Shown here: in pieces, positions 34,386 through 45,264 of the stretch
Numbering within the stretch: the stretch's first letter is position 1
Layout: every line of letters begins with the position of its first letter
Assembly (NCBI GenBank): GCA_027946355.1
Contig: JAPEUS010000014.1
Span: 62,001-126,000 of the forward strand
Source: Collariella sp. IMI 366227
Lineage: Eukaryota; Ascomycota; Sordariomycetes; Sordariales; Chaetomiaceae
Direction: 5' to 3'
DNA length: 64,000 bases
The notes under the pieces: generated by a model
The model's database searches: none
Seen by the model: the letters and a program-made list of their open reading frames with translations, nothing else
What the model was told of the DNA's origin: nothing
Position numbers and translations under genes: made by a program

Positions 34386-37300
34386 ATGCCTGCCACAGAT
34401 CTCCGCCTCCTCGCTCTTGACGGCGGCGGCGTCCGCGGCCTGTCTTCCCTCATGATCCTCCGCCGCCTTATGGCCACCGTCAATTCTGATGCTCCGCCTA
34501 AGCCCTGTGATTACTTTGACATGATCGGCGGCACCAGCACCGGCGGCCTGATCGCCATTATGCTGGGCCGCCTGCGCATGAACGTCGACGAGTGCATCGA
34601 TGCCTACACTACGCTGTCTGACAGGGTATTTGAGAAGAAAAGTCACCGCGTAACCATCAAAGGCAAACTCCAGGGGCGGTTTGACAGCGCCGAGCTGGAG
34701 CGTGCAGTGAAGACCATCGTAGTCGATCGCGGCCTTGGCGAGGATGCACTGCTTATGGACCCTGATTCTCCTTGCAAAGTGTAACCTACCCCTATATCGG
34801 ACCTGCGGACGGTCTTCACTAACGTCTGCCAGCTTCGTCTGCGCCACGAGCAAAGAGGCTGGCGGAACTGTCTGCCTGGCCAACTACCGCGTGGGGTGAT
34901 CAGCTGCAGCGTAGTCTCAAATGCCTCGTCTCCATTGGCACGGGCCTGCCCGCCCTGCAGCCTGTGCGCGACGACGTCCTCGGAATCTTGGCCACGCTGA
35001 AAGATCTTGCGACGGAAACGGAGAAGACAGCACAGCTGTTTCATCGGGACAAGTCGTACCTCGACGATGAAGGACGCTATTACCGGTTCAACGTGGACCG
35101 TGGGCTTGAGGAAATTGGGCTCGAGGAGTCGAAGAAGAAGACGCAGATAGCGGCTGCGACGCGACGCTACGTCGAGTCGCAGGCTATCTTCAAGCATATG
35201 AAGGCGTGTGCAAACAATATCGCCGGACGAGAGTGTTAGTTTGGCCATTACGAGCTTCTAAGTAGTTGTATTCAATCGCTTGCTTACTCGCTGCAACAAT
35301 CATTAGACTACGGCCCGTACCGAACATCGTTTAGCCTTCAAGGCGTGCCCGTATCGAATCACTTTGTAGCCCGACCGTTAGCTACCGCAGAGCTCGAAGA
35401 GTGCCTTCTCCCGCGACGTCGCGCACGAAAAGCCCAGCGACGAATATTTGTCCTCTACGGACTTGGTGGGATCGGGAAGACGCAGATAGCGGTCGATTTC
35501 GCCCGACGGCACCAGGCCGTTTTTAGCTCGGTCTTTTGGTTGGATGGCCGATCAGAGGACCGACTGAGGCAGAGCCTTGCTAGCTGTGCAGCCAGGATAC
35601 CGGAAGGCCAGATTTCCGAGAAGAGTAGGAACGCCGAGTTGCATAGCGAGGAGGATCTGAAGATTGTGGTGGCGGACGTGTTGGACTGGCTCGCACGACC
35701 GGACAACAGCGACTGGCTCCTTATCTTCGACAACGTTGATCTAGACGTCAATCAGGAGACTGAGATGGGCGCCTACAATATTCGGAAGTATTTGCCCGGC
35801 GACCATGGGTCGCTGCTAATCACGACACGACTGTCGCGGCTGGCGCAGTTAGGTGAGTCGATGAGGTTGAGAGAGGTTGACGAACAACTGGCCAAGGCTA
35901 TTTTCCAGCAGTGGCTTGGGGCAGAAGGAGGTGAGCTTTTGGCTTCATATGAGTTTAGAGAGGGTGCTGATGGACTATAGCTATGGACGAGACAGGTAGG
36001 GAGCTGCTTGGTCTGCTCGATGGCCTTCCGCTCGCGCTGGCACAGGCTGCCTCATATATCCGCGAGACCAATGTCGATACCGCGTCGTATGTTCGACTCT
36101 ACAAGCAGCAGTGGGACGATCTGATGGGATCGGACGGAGAGTCGGGCTTGCCGTTGGTGGACTACGAACAAGGAAGCGTCGCGACAACGTGGACCGTATC
36201 GTTCAAGGCGGTTGAGGCACAAAACAAGAACGCCGCAAATCTGCTCCGTCTCTGGGCCTTTGTCGATGGCAGAGACCTTTGGCACGGCTTGCTGCAGGCG
36301 GCTGTCGATGGCGGAGAGCAGTGGCCTAGCTGGCTGTGTGACGTCGCAGGCAACGAGGTCCGGTACTTGGACGCAATTCGACTGCTGCTCCGGTACTCGA
36401 TGATCGAGTCTCAGGAATCAGTGCCGGGGAACCATGTGATGCATCCGGTGGTGCATAAATGGGCGTCGCACATACAGGATGGCGCTGAAAAAGTAGAGAT
36501 CCTGCGGCTGGCGGTGACGGTAGTTGGATCAGCGATACCAAGCAGTACGAGCAAGGACTACTGGTTGGTCCAGCGGCGGCTCCTCCCGCATGTGGAAAGG
36601 TGCTCATGGTGGGTAAGAAAGATATATAAGGCGGGACGGAGCTTTGACGACACAGCGGCCATAGATGCAATTCATATGGTAGGCAACCTTTACAGCGACC
36701 AAGGCCAGCTGACGGAGGCCGAGTCGATGTATCGGCGGGCGCTGGAAGGCTACGAGAAGGCGCTCGGACGGGACCATATATCGACTCTCGATGCGGTCAA
36801 CAACTTGGGTGTCCTCTACAGCGATCAGGGCCGGCTAACGGAGGCTGAGTCAATGTATTGGCGGGCGTTAGAAGGCTACGAGAAGGCGTTTGGATGCGGC
36901 CACACATCGACTCTCGATACGGTCAACAACTTGGGTGTCCTCTACAGCGATCAAGGCCAGCTGACGGAGGCCGAGTCAATGTATCGGCGGGCGCTGGAAG
37001 GCTACAAGGAGGCGTTCGGATGGGACCACACATCGACTCTCTCTATAGTCAACAACTTGGGTGTCCTCTACAGCGATCAAGGCCAGCTTACGGAGGCCGA
37101 GTCAATGTATCAGTGGGCGTTAGAAGGCCGCGAAAAGGCGCTTGGACGGGACCACACATCGACTCTCTCCATGGTCAACAACTTGGGTGTTCTCTACAAG
37201 GATCAAGGCCGGCTAATGGAGGCCGAGTCAATGTATCGGCGGGCGCTGGAAGGCTACGAGAAGGCGCTCGGACGGGACCATATATTGACTCTCAACACAG

Positions 37301-37626
37301 TCAACAACTTGGGTGTTCTCTACAATAGTCAAGGGCGGCTGACGGAGGCCGAGTCGATGTATCGGCGGGTGCTCTCTGGGTTCCAGGTCGCCTTAGGGCC
37401 GTCTCATTGGAAGACTCAACTTGTCATGCGGAATTTAGATTTGTTGCCGCATACCAAAGGTATGTCTAAGAGGTTGTAATTACCTATTCCGTTTACTAAG
37501 TGTTCGTGTACAGGTCCGTCGGCTATACCCGAGCCACCACCGGCGAATGCTAAGGTGAAAATCCTGGAGAAATTGCGGGTTAAATTTCGCGAGTTTTCTA
37601 AGGAGCGAAGGCGCTCAGCGATATAG
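34386..37626 (+). CDS. Fungal NLR: patatin-like phospholipase / NB-ARC / TPR repeats, damaged N-terminal domain
   Basis: NOD-like receptor of the PNPLA-NB-ARC-TPR class, linked in fungi to non-self recognition and regulated cell death. Exons 34386-34780, 34833-35234, 35307-35930, 35981-37459 and 37514-37626; introns of 50-72 nt. The patatin domain keeps the oxyanion motif DGGGVRG and the nucleophile motif GTSTGG. After LANYR (about 34896), however, it jumps to WGDQLQRSLKCLVSIGTG in another frame. Some 60 residues expected between them, with the catalytic Asp (DGA/DGG) motif, are missing. NB-ARC: P-loop GLGGIGKTQIAVDFA, Walker B-like WLLIFDNVD, and LLITTRLSRL. The C-terminus has six kinesin-light-chain-type TPR units of 42 residues (126-bp period, about 36664-37420), nearly identical at DNA level. 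A short basic tail (KILEKLRVKFREFSKERRR) ends at 37626. The NB-ARC/TPR part is intact, the effector domain probably not catalytic. Confidence 0.9.
36664..37420 (+). repeat. Six 126-bp in-frame TPR repeats of the NLR
   Basis: Units begin with AACAACTTGGGTGTCCTC or a variant at 36798, 36924, 37050, 37176 and 37302, with a more diverged first unit from 36664. Each encodes one 42-residue TPR (NNLGVLYSDQGxLTEAESMY...). The very high nucleotide identity implies recent repeat turnover. Confidence 0.92.
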
Positions 37627-37659
37627 AGCGCGCGAGTCTCGGGTGGGTGCTCCTCCTCA

Positions 37660-38385
37660 TCACCGACCTCCATACTAAACTCCATCGGGTCGTGTATGTG
37701 GCGAGCGCGACAATAGGCCTGATTCGTGAATAGACTAGGACAAATTGGGGGTTTGTGCTGAAGTTAGCTTTCAATCTCTTGATCGAAATCACGCAAGTGG
37801 GCCGGCAAAAGGCTGGTGGTGAACCGGCAGACCCAAGAACACAGAGAGATATAGATCATTTTGACCGTCGGGTTGTTGATCAAGAGTATCGTTGTGGAAA
37901 ACTTGAGAATGTTGAACTCAGCGGCCGGAAGAATCGTCCGCTGTAAGGAGACTGACCCACGCTTTTTCATCCCCTTATACTGAAGATCCACAATGAGGAC
38001 GGCTCAAATCTTGCCGTCAGACAACTCGACGTATTGGCGGGCATTCCTCTTCACGTATTGCCGAGCCTCGCTCTGTGAGACCTCGTACAACAGAGAGGGA
38101 AGGGTGCCCGCGTGGCCGAATGAAACATCTGCCTGCTTGCAGAGTTTGTCTTCCTATTCGATGAGAAACGTCCCTCTCTCCCTGAAGGACCGAATGCGCT
38201 CGCGGAGTGTCGGGTCCTCAGTGGCGCCAAGCAACTCTGCGACACTATCCTTGAGGTAGTCACGGAAACTGGAATCGCCTCGTTGGTTTGGTGGTGAGCG
38301 TCAACGATATAATCGGCGAGCCCGGTGAGCCCGTTGAGCGCGCCGAAGCCGTGGAATCTTGCGAGGCCATCGCGGGTGCAGCCAT
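37660..38385 (-). pseudogene. Decayed copy of a fungal conserved hypothetical gene
   Basis: Starts MAAPAMASQDSTASARSTGS at 38385. A frameshift near 38275 leads to DSSFRDYLKDSVAELLGATE and DPTLRERIRSFRERGTFLIE. TAG follows, then EDKLCKQADVSFGHAGTLPS, EVSQSEARQYVKRNARQYVE, LSDGKI, TGA, then AVLIVDLQYKGMKK. After another shift the ending reads in other frames. The layout (FLIE-x-D-x-K...SNG/SDGKI-x-AVI-x-x-D) recalls a multicopy fungal family of unknown function that I cannot name. The two stops fit CAG to TAG and CGA to TGA changes. It sits tail-to-tail with the NLR and is certainly non-functional as shown. Confidence 0.6.
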
Positions 38386-38499
38386 CGTTGCAGCGGTTGA
38401 TTGGGGTTTACTATGGAATGAGAGATAGGGAGAAAGAGCATGTTTGGTCACTGACACTGAAAATTGAAGGTGTGATACAGTTATCGCACACAAGGGTGC

Positions 38500-38841
38500 A
38501 GGACGCGACGGGACTTTTACTCTGTTCTAAAGGGTGCCAGTCCTTCAACTGTTCGGCTGACGAGGAGGATACTGGGCTGGCTGATGGATTCAGGAAGACT
38601 GCCGATGTACAGCTTGGCTAGGAAGTTCGAGCTGGAGTAGGCAATCTGACTCCCACCGGTCGGAGGCCAAGGGGCCTTCTCTTTTTGTATTTCGCAGGCT
38701 CATTCACTGATTTCTTTCCCTTAATCATCGGTATAGGTTTTTTTACCCGGCCCGCAAGGGCGCGGTTTTCCTGTGTAGTAAATGTCTGAGGGTCCGACAT
38801 GCCCGCATGGCACAGCGGTGTAGGAATAATAATAATAATAT
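38500..38841 (+). mobile_element. LINE 3' fragment, copy B
   Basis: 5'-truncated copy of the same LINE family as 27557 and 51.2 kb. It begins in the last coding segment (GACGCGACGGGACTTTT), runs through the 3' UTR and ends with about five AAT units. It has landed next to, and truncated, the 3' end of the minus-strand gene that follows. Confidence 0.9.
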
Positions 38842-39500
38842 TTCCATAATGTCATCAACCACTTGAAATTCGACCCAGTTTGAAGCAGGCACCGCGAGCT
38901 TTGGCCTTCCGCCGTTTTCTGCAGGGTCGACGGCCCGGCCTCTGGTGCACGGCAGCGTAACTATCGTCTCCGCGTGCTCCTTGTCGAAATGACCCCAATC
39001 CCACCAGTCCACGTCGGTCACGCCCCGAAATCGGTAGCGAAAAACGTCGCTGATCTTGACGTCAGCCGGGCGGTTTGTGCATGTTGGCGACTGGAGATTG
39101 TACGTAGTGGTCCAAGACTCCCCCGGACGCAAGCTAACGAAATGACTATCCCCTCGAACAAGGACTTTAATATCCGGCTCATCAAATATTGCATATGCGC
39201 CCGCCTCGTCCTCGCCGAGGCCCCAAAAATCCCATTTTTGGTCGCCACGAAAGAGCGAATAACCTTCACGGTAACTTCGAGAAAAGAGCATATGGGGCTC
39301 AAAGTCATACGTGTGGAACGTAATGGGCTGTTCAGATTGTGAGGCATCGTATGCCACGCGAATGTGTACGTTGAAGGTCGCAGTGCCTAGATAGGTCTTG
39401 TGTAAAGCCAGGGTTTTAGGTGAGTCCAGCGTAACGACGAGAACAGGCCAACCGGCTGATTGCTTGGCTGCTGATGTGAGTGGGTAGAGAATGAAGTCAA
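38842..39500 (-). pseudogene. Internal fragment of an unknown gene trapped between two LINE insertions
   Basis: A minus-strand open segment of about 215 residues reads DFILYPLTSAAKQSAGWPVL, then HIRVAYDASQSEQPITFHTY, DFEPHMLFSRSYREGYSLFR, and WDWGHFDKEHAETIVTLPC. It is uninterrupted and compositionally like a real soluble protein, but I do not recognise it. At its N-terminal side it runs into the 5' end of LINE C (about 39500). At its C-terminal side the frame crosses into the AAT tail of LINE copy B (DDIMEI then LLLLFLH) and stops at 38743. Both ends are therefore gone and this is a broken gene. Confidence 0.6.
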
Positions 39501-39867
39501 CATCGCAAAGATCTCATGGCTCAGTAGGAAGGACACGGGCAAAGCTTATGGCTCAATGGTTGTCTACGTGACCAAGGGCAGCGAGGCACAACGACTCCTG
39601 GATGGCCACTACTTCCACCTGGCCGGTGAATCAGCTTACACAAGTGTATTTGCGCCCCAGGAGAACCCAATCCGGTGCTACAACTGTCAAGAGATAGGCC
39701 ACAAGGCCTTCTCATGCAAGAAACCGCAGGTCTGCACAAAATGTGCGGGACAAGGCCATCACCACAAGTCGTGCCAAGCTGCAGTACCGAAGTGTGTACT
39801 TTGCAGCGGGCCACACGAGTCGTTCAACAGAAACTGCAGGGTGCGCCGACTGCACAAGGATGCATAG
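39500..39867 (+). pseudogene. LINE C ORF1 (gag-like) C-terminal part
   Basis: Nucleic-acid-binding ORF1 remnant, 5'-truncated by the insertion. It reads KISWLSRKDTGKAYGSMVVY, a hydrophobic linker, then three zinc knuckles and a short basic end (CRVRRLHKDA). Such proteins coat the LINE RNA. Only the C-terminal third is present, without its own start. Confidence 0.8.
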
Positions 39868-40058
39868 GACATCACAGATACTCCAACTTGATGTCAACAA
39901 ACGGCGCGAAGTGCAGCAGAGCCTGCTAAACGACGAGGGACTCAAGGATTACATGGCGTTGGCGATCTTCGAGCCATACGCGAAAACGATAGAGACCGCA
40001 TTATCCACCTCATGAAGGAAGACTCACTCTGCAGCCTCCTCCCCAGAGGCACGAAGAC

Positions 40059-42985
40059 ATGGCAGTCAGGCGACATTTCAACCCAACACCCAAAGCCAAA
40101 CCATCACCATACGCCAAGCGTTGGTGGACCACAGACCTAACAAGACTTCGCCAAACCTACACGTACTGGAGAAACCAAGCGAGGGCCCAACGAAGGATGG
40201 GACAGAGGTTACCAGAACTCCAAGAACGGGCGAAGGTTGCAGCCAAGGAATACCACGATACCACCCGCAAACAAAAGAGCACACATTGGAACGACTTCCT
40301 AGTTGACGACGTCAATATCTGGCAAGCAGCAAGATACCTGCAAACAAACAGCAGCACAATGGGGAATAAGATACCCCCGCTCGTTCGACAGGATGGCTCC
40401 ATCACCGAGGATAAAGCAGAGCAAGCACAAGCACTATTAGCCACCTTCTTCCCGCCCCTGCCAGCGAGGATCGAAGACGAGAGAGAACGGCCGCAACGTG
40501 CACCGGTCGATATGCCAGACCTAACGATGGGAGAAGTGGAACAGAAGGTCTTCTCCGCCAAACCATGGAAAGCGCCCGGGGAAGACGGCCTACTAGCAAT
40601 GGTATGGAGACAAATCTGGCCGGCAGTCAAAGACAGGGTGTTCCACCTATTCCAGACCTCGCTACGAAACGGCGATATCCCTAGCCAGTGGAGGAACACC
40701 AAGATCATCCCATTGAAGAAACCAGGGAAGAGCGACTACACGCTGGCCAAGGTATGGAGGCCCATCTCACTTCTCTCTACACTCGGCAAGATACTGGAGG
40801 CAGTCGTTGCGGAACGCTTCTCCTATGCTGTAGAAACGGCCGGTCTCCTACCCGCCAACCACTTTGGAGCCTGGAAACGACGGTCGACCGAGCAGGCCCT
40901 CCTGTTATTACAAGAACAGATCTACAAGGCATGGAGAGCCAGGAAGGTGCTTAGCCTGATCAGCTTCGACGTCAAGAGGGCATACAATGGGGTCTTCAAG
41001 GACAGGCTTCTCCAGAGACTCAAGGCAAGAGGGATACCAGAACACCTCGTCAAGTGGATAGGGGGCTTTCTCCTCCCAGCGCACCGCAACCATCATGGTA
41101 AACGGGTTCACGTCACAACAGCAAGACCTACCACAAGCGGGTCTCCCGCAAGGATTGCCACTCTCTCCAATACTGTTCCTCTTCTTCAATGCGGACCTGG
41201 TACAGCACAAAATCGATGCAAACGGAGGCTCGGTCGCGTTCGTCGACGACTACACCGCCTGGGTAACAGGACCCTCGGCAGAAGCGAACCGCGCAGGCAT
41301 CCAGGCGATCATAGACAGAGCACTGGACTGGGAAAGGCGAAGCGGTGCCCAATTTGAAGGGGACAAGACAGTAATTGTGCACTTCACAAGGAACAAGGAC
41401 CGATCCTCGGAGATTCCATTCACGATCAAGGGTGACACCGTCAAGCCATCAGAGAACGCCAAGATCCTGGGAGTCCTGATGGACTGCGAACTCCGCTACA
41501 AGCAACACATGGCTAGAATGGCAGCTAAGGGCCTCACAGCAGCCTTGGCCCTGAGGAGGCTGAAGATGCTCTCCCCGCAGACAGCAAGGCAACTGTTTGT
41601 GGCGACCGTCGCCCCCTGTCATAGACTATGCAGCCAACGTCTGGAAGCACCCATGTGGGGAAAAGGCGCTGAGCTGGCTGAACAGGACCCAGAAGACAGG
41701 CGCCCTAGCGATCACGGGAGCCTTTAGGACCGTGGCGACAGCGGTAGCAGAAGCCGAAGCAGGTATCCCCTCTATCCGGCAACGACACGCGCAAGGGGCT
41801 GCGAAACTCTGGATCAACCTGCACACCCTGCCGAGGGCACACCCCTTGAGCTCAGAAAAAGCTCGGAAGACGATACGTTTCACCTCCCCGCTCCAGAAGA
41901 TCGCCTCCGCAACGAACGAAATACAAGACGCGCGGATGGAAACCATCGAGGAGCACGCCATCCCGCCCTAGAAACCCCGCCTACAGGTGACGCTTGAACC
42001 CGACCGAAAGAAGGCAGCCGAGATGGTCAACAGGACCATAGGCATCGTCATTGCGACTGGCTCATCCGTAAGGAAGGGCATCGTTGGCATGGGCGGCAGG
42101 ACACGGGACACTCTCCTCGACAGGACAGGTGAAGCAGGGACACGCTATGCGGTGACTCTCGGGACAAGGGAGGAACAGAACCCGTATATAGCAGAGCTGG
42201 CAGCTATAGCAATGGCGCTAAAGAACGTACCATTTGGCACCCTCCAAAGGCATATCACCGTCATTACTAGGAGCATGTCAGCACTCGCAGCCATTCGACA
42301 ACCGCGGCAACAGCCTGGCCAAAACATCATACGGCAGGTCTACAAATCAGTGGAGCTGTTGAAGGAAGGGGGAAACTCTATCGACTTCATATGGATCCCA
42401 GCGGAAATCGACTTTTCACTAGCATCTGAGGCAAAAGCGGCAGCGCAGAGCGCAACAAAACGGAGGCAACCACCAGACGTCCAACCAGACCAGGCAAAGT
42501 TGACAACGATCAGGCTAGCAATGGCCAAACAACAGCAAGGGAGAAGGCTCCCAGAGGACGTGGGCAAGTTCTCCAAAGCCATGGACACAGCGCTGCCCGG
42601 CAAACATACACGCGAGCTCTATGACAAGTTGAAGCGGAGAGAGGCCAATGTGTTGGCGCAACTCCGGACGGGAATGACAAGGCTGAGCGGCTTCCTGAGC
42701 AGGATAGGGGCTGCCGAGGCCGACCAGTGTGCCTGTGGGCATGCGAGGGAAACAGTGGGACACTTTCTCCTACGATGCGAGAGATGGACAGCGTTGAGGA
42801 AAGACATGTTGCAATGCACAACGACAAGACGAGGGAGCCTCTCGTTCTATCTAGGAGGGAAAGTACCATCAGATTCAAAGCACTGGTCACCAGACATGAA
42901 GGCAGTCCGCACGGCGATCAAATACGCATTGGCAACGGGAAGATTGGAACCGGACGACGAGCAAGGCCCGAGCCAAGCGCAGTGA
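40059..42985 (+). pseudogene. LINE C ORF2 (reverse transcriptase - RNase H), broken
   Basis: Three frames in order: 40059 to about 41120, 41095 to about 41610, 41597-41971; then 42 kb in the same frame as the third, after a TAG. RT blocks KPWKAPGEDGL, RPISLLSTLGKILE, STEQALLLL, FDVKRAYNGV, LPQGLPLSPILF and VDDYTAW are in the expected order. The RNase H region and C-terminal zinc finger (CACGHARETVGHFLLRCERW) follow. Two shifts and one stop make it inactive as given. Confidence 0.85.
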
Positions 42986-43278
42986 CTCCAGGTCACATTA
43001 AAGGAACTCACGCAACTAACACCACACAACCTCATCCAGCAGGTCCCGCTTTAGCCGCTGAAGATAGGACGCTGAACACTTGGAGAATGCAGCCTCCAAG
43101 TCGATTTGCTCGCGATTGAGAAAAGAGGCATGATGTGGCGTTGTACAAGGTAAACAATGTAAGTAAGGGCTTGGACGAGATCAAGGCAAAGCGGAGGAAT
43201 CGAATGTACTTAGCGTGCCAAGGCCCTTTAGGCTTAGTGCCTCCAGGCGAAATAAAATCCATCCATCCATCCATCTGA

Positions 43279-43887
43279 TTCTGGGGACGGCATCACTACA
43301 TCTGTCGGTAGACAGGCACGGCAGCAAAGTTGGTGATGTGTTGGATGGTGGTGTATGAGTTGGTTGTGTAAGGTTGCAGCTCGGAGGGCGGTCTGCAGAT
43401 GGTCCAGGCGGTGGTGGCCAGCGCCCGACAACATCCAATCTAGAATCATGGAATGCAACGCTGTAGCCAAACCACAGGGATATATTGGCAGAAACATGCA
43501 CCTTGGAACACCAGAACCTGCGCTAGAGCTATTTAAGACCGGCAGCATTCCACATTTTACCCTGACCTCCGCGATCTCGGCTCTTCGGCTGGCATCCCGC
43601 TTGTCTCCTTCCGTCCTCCTGGATTCAGGGTTCCCGCAGGCCTCCGTCCCCTGCAAATTATGGCCCCACGAGTCCACGCGGCACCAACTCAGGGGAGAGG
43701 GTTGCAATTTTTAACGGGATAACGGGAGTTTGGACTCTTGGAGATCTACGGGTTATGGAGACGCTCAGTGATTGTTCCGATATAAGCTCTGGCAATGATC
43801 TTCTCGTGTTCCCGCCCATTATGGCGGCCGAAACCGGTGTACATCATCATTTTCGGTCTCCTTCTCTTGACGTCCGTCTATCTCACA
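43279..43887. other. Intergenic / 5' flank of the CE16 gene
   Basis: No gene recognised; a promoter for 43888 is expected here. Confidence 0.4.
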
Positions 43888-45140
43888 ATGAGTCAGTGGT
43901 TTCTGAAGGCGGCAGGCCTGGCACTTTTTGCCGCCAGCGTACGCGCCACGGATGAGGTGGGCATGTACCAACAGTGCGGTGGCATCAACTTCAGCGGGCC
44001 TACGAAGTGTGTCTCCGGTGCTTACTGCATCAAGTACAACGACTGGTACCGTCAGTGACGTTGTCCTGTCCACAAAGGTTACCCAGACACTAACACAGAG
44101 ACAGACCAATGCATACCCTCCCCCAGCAGCACCAGCACAACGGTCAAAGCCACCACAACTTTTACCCCTAGCACCCTGAGCATATCCACTCGCACAAGCT
44201 CTACGTTCAGCGCGGCAACCAGCACCTCCGCCACCGGTGGTGTCAAATATCTCATCACCTTCGGCGACTCCTACTCCCAGACCGGTTTCGACATCACCGG
44301 CACCAAGCCTGCGCCGGGCAACCCGCTCGGCAACCCTCCTCTGCCCGGCTGGACAGCCAGTGGCGGCCTAAACTGGGTTGGCCTTCTCACCTCGCAGTTC
44401 AACACCTCCACCCTTCTCACCTACAACTTTGCCTCGGGCGGCGCAACCACCAACGGCACCATCATCCCGCCATATGCGACGACTGTGCTACCCCTAATTG
44501 AGCAAGTGGCCCTCTTTAGCGGCAGCATTGCCTCCAAGCCCAGCTATGCCCCCTGGACGGCCGAGAACTCGCTGTTTGGCATGTGGATAGGCGTTAATGA
44601 TGTTGGAAACGCGTGGTTCAAGTCTGATTTCGACTCAGTTCTTGCTCAGATCATGGACACCTACTTTGGCAGGCTGCAGGTGATGTACGATGCGGGCGCG
44701 AGGAACTTCGTGTTGCTGACTGTCCCGCGTAAGTTCTGGCTACCCACTATACATATCTACTTTTCTTCTTGCTCGGGGCAAAGTTAGCCTTGAAAACTGA
44801 CAACACTATAGCCACCGAGAGAAGCCCCATGATCATCGCGCAGGGCGCCGAGACGGTACAAGGTTTGGCGGTTGCCATCACCAAGTACAATGCCGCCATT
44901 GCTACGCGCCTGGAAGTCTTCAAGAGCAAGAACAGCGGCGTCACCGCCAAGCTCGTTGATACCCAGCCCCTCTTCAACACTGCGCTAGACAACCCGATTG
45001 CGTACAACTCGCCGGATGCTACTTGCACCAACGGCGACGGCAAGTCGTGCCTGTGGTTCAACGAGTACCACCCTGGTTTTGAAATTAACCTGCTGGTTGC
45101 GAAGGCGGTGGCTGATGCCTACAAGGGGAGCTTCTTTTAG
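43888..45140 (+). CDS. Secreted CBM1-linked GDSL (SGNH) acetylesterase, CE16 type
   Basis: Extracellular esterase that removes acetyl groups from plant cell-wall oligosaccharides. Exons 43888-44050, 44105-44728 and 44812-45140; introns of 54 and 83 nt, phases consistent, 371 residues, frame intact. It has a signal peptide (MSQWFLKAAGLALFAASVRA). An N-terminal CBM1 cellulose-binding module (YQQCGGINFSGPTKCVSGAY, CIKYNDWYHQC) is split by the first intron just before its last Cys. A Ser/Thr linker follows. The SGNH hydrolase domain has block I GDSYSQTG (nucleophile Ser), GGA in FASGGATTNG, block III GVNDVGN and block V FNEYHPG (catalytic His). It sits between the LINE C end and a decayed SET gene, yet shows no damage. 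Substrate preference is inferred from family CE16. Confidence 0.9.
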
Positions 45141-45264
45141 GGGGCCTAGGAATCTGGGTCCGGAAGAGTTGCAGGTCACTTATATAATTGTGGGCTGGAA
45201 ATTTGTAATTATCATCACAAAAGTAGTATGGATGCTATAACACCATTGAAACTATTGTCCCTGC

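Larger units (their letters stand above)
39497..43278 (+). mobile_element. LINE C: Tad/I-like non-LTR retrotransposon with RNase H, defective
   Basis: A different family from copies A, B and D. The left end carries the end of ORF1, with three CCHC-type zinc knuckles (CYNCQEIGHKAFSC, CTKCAGQGHHHKSC, CVLCSGPHESFNRNC; 39675-39840). ORF2 begins NVNKRREVQQSLL-like residues of the endonuclease, then most of the endonuclease is deleted (about 40000-40060). Reverse transcriptase: ISFDVKRAYNGV, GLPQGLPLSPILFLF and AFVDDYTAW, in two frames. A third frame carries the thumb region, then a TAG at 41969-41971, and an RNase H-like part (41987-42985; GIVGMGG, YIAELAAIAMAL, FIWIPAE) with a C-terminal CxC...HxxxxC finger. 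The 3' end is an ATCC repeat (about 43257-43278). The RNase H first Asp seems lost (IATGSS). Confidence 0.88.
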
